From Picocystis sp. L7 (lineage: Eukaryota > Chlorophyta > Picocystophyceae > Picocystales > Picocystaceae), in assembly GCA_020975725.1 (NCBI GenBank), contig QXJR01000007.1, forward strand, positions 434,001 through 498,000: 64,000 nucleotides of DNA. The letters are read 5' to 3'. Under the pieces are notes generated by a model. It was not told where the DNA came from, did no database searches, and saw nothing but the letters and a program-made list of their open reading frames with translations. Positions 58,507 through 64,000 of the stretch are shown one piece after another. The number at the start of each line of letters is the position of its first letter. Position 1 is the stretch's first letter. Made by a program: the position numbers and the translations under genes.

Positions 58507-59721
58507 ATGGCAAGACGCACGTGGTGGCGGATCGCAGGACAGGTCGGATCCATCCGCAAAGGGAACAGGTCGGGTGCAGGGGAGACGGGGAAACACCATG
58601 CTACCTATGCAGCAGAACCCAGTGCAGCACCCAACCCAGGTGTGGTCCCACTCGCGCCGACACCCGACCAATTCTCACACCAAGACCCCTTCGCCAAAGT
58701 GCAGGAAGAAGTGAGCGTGGTCACCGAAAGGATACGCCGTGGAGTCTGCAGTGACGTGCCCGCGCTCTCGTGGGCGGCCACCTACTTCTTTCGGAAAGGA
58801 GCAGAAGGGAAGCGGTTCCGACCCACCGCACTGCTGCTGCTCGCATCGGCCCTCAGCCAAAGCGAAGGGGTGCCCAGGGAATTGCTCGTGGCAGATACTC
58901 TGCCGCCTGCAGCCACGCCGAAAGAGGTGAGGAGAAGGCAGCAAAGGATAGCCGAAATCACCGAAATGATACACGTCGCAAGCCTGCTGCACGACGACGT
59001 CATTGACAAAGCAGACACCAGGAGAGGAATGAGCTCCCTCAACGAAGCCGGAGGAAACAAGCTCGCCGTACTCGCGGGCGATTTTTTGCTTGCAAGGGCC
59101 AGCGTCAGCCTCGCAGCACTCGAAAACACCCAAGTCATCCAACTGCTCTCCAACGTTATCGAGCACCTCGTTACCGGAGAGCTCATGCAGCTCACCAGCA
59201 GCAAGGAAAACCTCACGTCCTTGAAGCACTACTGTGACAAAACATTTTTCAAAACAGCAAGCCTGATAGCAAACAGTTCCAAGTCCATTGCCATACTTGG
59301 TGGGCAGCCGAAGGAGGTCTGTGATCTTGCGTTTGAGTATGGCCGTAATGTAGGATTAGCCTTCCAATACGTGGACGATGTGCTAGACTTTGTAGGGAGT
59401 GCGGAGTCATTAGGCAAGCCTATGTTGAACGATCTGAAGAGCGGAATCGCCACTGCTCCAGTCATTTTTGCAGCCGAGGAGTTTCCTGAAGTAGTGCCCA
59501 TGATATGGAGGAAGTTTGAAAAAGAGGGCGATGTGGAGTTTGCTCTAGATTGCGTGCAGCACAGCCAAGGCGTGGAGCGGGCAAGAGACCTAGCAAAAGA
59601 CCATTTGAGAAAAGCATGCTGTGCCATTGATAACTTCCCAGACACAAGTTCAAAGTTTGCGATGGAGTGTAGGGTGGCACTGCGTGATCTAGCAGAGTGC
59701 GCCCTGTTGCGTCAGAAATAG
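58507..59721 (+). CDS. Long-chain polyprenyl (solanesyl-type) diphosphate synthase
   Basis: 404 aa. Trans-prenyltransferase that extends FPP/GGPP with IPP to make the side chain of ubiquinone or plastoquinone. First Asp-rich motif LLHDDVIDKADTRRG (DDVID at residues 163-167); second Asp-rich motif QYVDDVLDF; also GKRFRP, the AGDFLLARA helix, GELMQL and KTASL. The 50-residue N-terminus (MARRTWWRIAGQVGSIRKGN onward) is basic with hydroxylated residues, fitting an organellar targeting peptide; mitochondrion or plastid cannot be decided. An insert of about 20 residues (LLVADTLPPAATPKEVRRRQ) lies before the first motif. The promoter is probably disrupted or replaced by element B, which ends 135 bp upstream. 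Confidence 0.92.
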   Translation: MARRTWWRIAGQVGSIRKGNRSGAGETGKHHATYAAEPSAAPNPGVVPLAPTPDQFSHQDPFAKVQEEVSVVTERIRRGVCSDVPALSWAATYFFRKGAEGKRFRPTALLLLASALSQSEGVPRELLVADTLPPAATPKEVRRRQQRIAEITEMIHVASLLHDDVIDKADTRRGMSSLNEAGGNKLAVLAGDFLLARASVSLAALENTQVIQLLSNVIEHLVTGELMQLTSSKENLTSLKHYCDKTFFKTASLIANSSKSIAILGGQPKEVCDLAFEYGRNVGLAFQYVDDVLDFVGSAESLGKPMLNDLKSGIATAPVIFAAEEFPEVVPMIWRKFEKEGDVEFALDCVQHSQGVERARDLAKDHLRKACCAIDNFPDTSSKFAMECRVALRDLAECALLRQK

Positions 59722-62700
59722 TGGATTAAAGGGTCGATCCCAACAATAAATAACGGTACTAGATCTTAAACATCCCCATGTGGATATCCTGAGGTCAATC
59801 ATCCTGTGAAATAGTTGAGACGGAGCCTATGGCATTTAATGTTTCTTTCTCCATCCCAGAGTCTGCACGTTGGACCTGGGGCAGCATTGATCGGTTTCCT
59901 TCGAGAGGATCTTTTGAAGATTTTTGGGAAAGCAACCTTCTGCTCTCATAATGCCAGCACGACGATTGACAGCCCTCTTCTCCTTCATGCACAAAGCTCT
60001 CATTCTTATGCCCTCTGCTTTGTAGATGGTCTAGAAGATTACGTTGCTCTCAAGAAAACACTTGCCCATACATTTGTCAGAATCATCAATTCCCCAGCCA
60101 TGAATATTTTGCTGCCGATGAAGGCTGAAGTTTTGTTGAACAATTAAGGTAACCATAACATGGCTAGCATACCTGTGTCTGCTTGGCCCTCGATGTTCCT
60201 GCCATGTCGAGCAACGCCCGAAGGATGGCCAGACTCGGGATGACACTTTCTGTGGTCCTTGCACATCGGCTTCCCTTTTTCTCCTGTTCAATGTTGGAAG
60301 TTGGCCATATTTATCCACTCGCTAGATTCGAAATTTCCACACTTTTCTACTCAAAGCAGTGGCTGGCCTTGTCTACCACTAGAAGATCACCAACGGGGAA
60401 GGATTGAGAGCGAGTCCTAGGATTCAGAGAGGAGGCCATCGGAAGAGGCTGTAGAATAATGTCCCTTCAAGCACTCGACCTCGTTTTAGAAAACCATGCA
60501 ATCCGGTATGAGGTGGGTTCGTTTGAGCATTCGATGCGACTAAGAGATTGTGAATCCGTCCTATTCGGATTGGGAGAGTTTGCTGGATGGGGTATTTAAT
60601 GCAATATGACTATCATTCGTTGTCAGCCGTATGAGTCATTTAGTACCCACGCGAGGACGGGTGATTCAGGCTTTGCGAATAGTATCCGAGTAGTAAGTCA
60701 CGCATCCATGTCCTCGATAAGAGTGGGGCCTGTGAAGTGAGATGGGCATGCAAAGTGTGCCTTCAAGTAGGTAAGGGGGATATCAAAATGCTACAATCCT
60801 TGGAAATTATGTGATTCAACCGCTTTATCGGACCCTTTGTCAACAAATTGCGAGCACCAAGGGGTAGCTACTGCATGCAAAAGTGCTGGCAATTACGAAT
60901 TTGATGGGAATGTGACGAATGATGGATGGAAGACTAGGTTTTCCTCTTGATCACGCCCCTCAACATGGAATTCCCCTACGAGGGCATTCAAAGCATGTCT
61001 GCCCAAACGAGAGGGGGAGCGTTCGAATCGGCCTTAAGTTACTATACCCCGAGGATAAATTTGGCAACCTCTTTGTCATAGAATCCGCCTTTCCTAACAA
61101 GGCTCACATAGTATGTTGGATTCACAACATCTCAAAGCATTTGGTCTAAAGCTTTTGAAAGGGCGAAGATAGCGCAGACCCGGTAAAAACACGTAACATG
61201 GCTCATGCAATGACGACCGTGCGATCTTTCTCGCGTTCCAACTGTATAGACATGATCAGAGGAAAGGTCAAAGACTATGCCCGAGATTTCTCCAATATTG
61301 CTAGCAAAAGACCCCTAATGGCGGGAAGACTTGCCATTGACCATCCTTACAAGCTCGAAGGCGAGACTTGCATAGTCTAGCGCATGTATCCCCGTATGCA
61401 TGGTTTCTCCTCGCCTTTACCGTTGCTCCCAAGACGGCATGGAATTAGGATCGCATGACTTGCCGGTGGTTATTGTTTACTATCAACTAAGACGGAACTC
61501 ATTCAGAAGCATAGGATTTAGAAGCTAAGAATCCCAAAGTTTTTTTCTTGAACATACCTTTCAAAACGATTCAACTATGGAAAAGAGACGTTTGAGCATG
61601 ATGCAAGGGGACGGTGTCAACATATTGCTTCGCGGCATTCACTCCTTCAATATTGGGTGCGTGAAGTGCTAGATGCATGCATGTCGAATTGGCTAGGAAA
61701 AGTCATCTTGGAACAAACTTATTGCTGTAATTTTGGGTTGGCCAATGCCTTGATCCCACTTCTATCAAATGAAGGAAAAATGACATTTTACGGTTTTTGG
61801 AAAGTTCTACTCTGGGTCGGGGCTTGCAATAAGCAGATCAATAACATGAATACGCAAACACATTCATGGATACCTTTGATGTCTTTTAAGTATATGAACT
61901 AATTGATCGTTAGCAAGATCCAAGAGATGCGAATACCCTACATTGTTTACGACCACCATTACACTAAACAAACAAAGGTTTTTTCATGAATCTTTTTCAT
62001 GCTTGGTCACTTGCGGAGAAGCTAAATGGGTCTCTCACATTGATCACCGGCAGAAACTAGTGCTTCGTCCTTAACGCAAAGTGACTTTTTCTTCAAAGGA
62101 AGATAATAATCGGCGACTGTGAAAGGAAAATGTTAGGATCGTATTGGCCTTTGGAATGCATTCCCATCCAGGAACTTTTCCTACGGGTAAGGGTACTTAA
62201 TCTCTTGGGCACCATAATGATTTTTAAGTTGTTTTTTGGGTTCATGGCCCAAGGTCGCCTTTTGAGCACCTCCAAGCTTTTGAGGTGAGCTTCCTTCGTA
62301 AGACTAGATGTTAGGAGTTGCGGTTCCACCTCCTGACTGGAAAGGGTATATACTGAATAGAGCGACCCCCCCCCCCCCCTCCCTTGTGTTAGGTGGAATT
62401 GATTGTAGCGGTTCAAAGTCACAAATCTGGTTATCACCACCTAGGACATTGATGATGGGTCATTTCCGGAAAATCTATTGCCGAAGACTTGCTTTCAAAT
62501 CCATTTCGGTATGAAGATGTGGGAGGGTCTACCCCTACCATTAAAACGTTGGTGGATATGCGATATTTATCTCAAAGAACCATTCAAATATGCCATCCGA
62601 CTGACTCTTTTCAGAACAAGTGTTGACTCATCCTCTCACACCCAAACAACTCAATCGACCTAGGTAAAACAATTGTGATGTGTTGAGGGTTAGAGTCGTA

Positions 62701-64000
62701 TAGAAAAAGCGAGAAGCGTTAAAAATGTATTCCTTCCTTCCTTGTTTACTCATGCATGGGAGCGGCCTGCGCTTGCACTTGAGAATGCAAAATTTCCATG
62801 CGACAAAACAGTGAAGGCAGAGTCATTGCACCCACGTGGACAAGGAGGATTAGTGCCGTCTTTGGCGGGTTCAAGCCAAGTGACAAGCTCGGGACATTGA
62901 GAGTTTACAAAAAAGACTACAAGCTCTAATGGTCTTCCAAAAATATGTCAAGCCAACCCCAAAAATTACAAGCGTGCTCGCTAGATGCGAGCCCACCACT
63001 CACCCTAGAAGATTAAATATCATTTATACACCTACCGCAAAACACATCGTTCTTTACAGAATGCTTGAAGAAATTTCCTGAAGCCCTTCCTAGCGAGGAT
63101 AGGTCTAGCATACTATGGAAGAGTTGTAATGGATGAGTTCATGCCGTGGAAACAATGCCCTCCAACTTCCCATTCCTCAACACCGGTTGTTTGACTGCCC
63201 CAATCATGCGGGTGGTGCATGACAAGCCTTGGTACTTATGCAAATGTGGAGTTAGTTGCAATAAAGTTGCAACTTGTAGTAGAGGTTATTATTCGCGAGG
63301 AAAGCACTTCCACCTTGGTCGAACAAGGCAACCTAGATGATCATGAAGAGCACATTTGTTCCATTGAATTCGCACAAGCTACAAGACCACAAACACCCAT
63401 AACTAGCTTGGATTCCGTGATAAGGCTACATATGCGCTTGACACAGCATTGACGCACACTATAGAAAGCTCACACAATCTTGCTTGTGAGCATCCTTCTA
63501 CCCTGCGTCCTGAACCTACTTGCACACCTCCAACTCCCCAATCGTAGGTTACCCCCCCAACTCCAGTTGCCGCAGGGACAATGCACCGTGGACGAGTTCT
63601 GCATCGAACGGAAGATTTCTCGGTGTCGAAATTTAGGATCAAAACGGTACCACAAAGACCGAACGGTACACGAGGAAAACTCGTGCGACTGGATTGGCCC
63701 CTCACATAGACGAAAGTGCGCATGGTAGGTGGAGATACCTTGCGAAAAAGGCAAAGCAAAAGATCGGAAAGGCAAATATGCCTGGCCCAGGAAGCCACCT
63801 GACATACGGTCTCGGCGTGGGCGCTACGCTTATGCACGTTTCAGAGGGGAATTTCTCTCACCTTCACGCTCTTGTCTTCGCTCTGAATGGCTGGCTAGGG
63901 CCTGACATCGGTAGCTTCTTTGAATGGACCCTTCAACAACACAGCCCGAAACTAGGGACGTTCGTCATGGACATTGTCCACCATCCTCTGGGGTATGCGC
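59722..64000. other. 4.3-kb gene-poor tract to window end
   Basis: AT-richer sequence with only short frames. The longest (59815-60147 on the plus strand, no ATG; 63403-63837 on the minus strand) are without recognisable motifs. Contains a run of 14 C at 62366-62379. No tRNA, transposase or repeat copy of elements A or B was seen. The last 500 bp become more GC-rich and may approach another gene. Confidence 0.5.

Overview
The window is nuclear DNA of a eukaryote that almost certainly carries a plastid, most likely a unicellular alga. The evidence is GT-AG introns, a nuclear core gene set (UTP20, CDC48, PEX11, ARL8, RIT1, C1D/Rrp47, LIN1, SMPD4), and many proteins of cyanobacterial or plant-plastid type with transit-peptide-like N-termini: a plastid-type tRNA m7G methyltransferase, a chloroplast-type rhodanese, a DUF1825 protein, an ABC-F protein of the plant plastid type and a long-chain prenyl diphosphate synthase. 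Genus and phylum cannot be fixed from the sequence.

Layout. 0.6-2.2 kb: PP2C phosphatase. 3.7-12.2 kb: UTP20 (three exons, about 2,709 aa). 13.8-18.1 kb: rhodanese, TrmB-like methyltransferase, a four-helix membrane protein and PEX11. 20.7-26.1 kb: small CxxC protein, DUF1825-STI1 fusion, GNAT-like protein and RIT1. 26.6-39.9 kb: CDC48 (four exons), a helical-repeat protein, a possible micro-gene, ankyrin protein, SMPD4, a small Cys-rich protein, a SAP-domain protein, ARL8 and C1D. 42.8-44.9 kb: ABC-F. 49.7-54.5 kb: MORN protein, TPR-sulfotransferase and LIN1. 58.5-59.7 kb: prenyl synthase. Genes are compact, often arranged in convergent pairs 23-130 bp apart or in divergent pairs. Introns are short (61-219 bp where placed) and crowd at the 5' ends. 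Gene-poor, AT-richer tracts of 1.5-4 kb (12.2-13.8, 18.1-20.7, 22.1-23.8, 40.4-42.8, 59.7-64 kb) separate the gene islands.

The most unusual content is a pair of mobile elements at 45.2-48.4 kb (element A) and 54.8-58.4 kb (element B). Each encodes one intact-looking Tc1/mariner/IS630-type DDE transposase. Instead of simple short inverted ends, each is bounded by two long direct repeats that look identical within the pair, 785 bp each, like the LTRs of a retroelement. Each 785-bp repeat is itself tipped by short inverted repeats sharing CA-N5-CCGCCAC. The two elements share no obvious sequence outside these tips and the transposase, yet share architecture, repeat length, inner-junction bases (ACC/GGT) and insertion context (between divergent genes). 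This looks like an undescribed class of 'LTR-like' DNA transposon.

Exon joins were inferred by eye from splice sites and protein continuity. No database search was possible.
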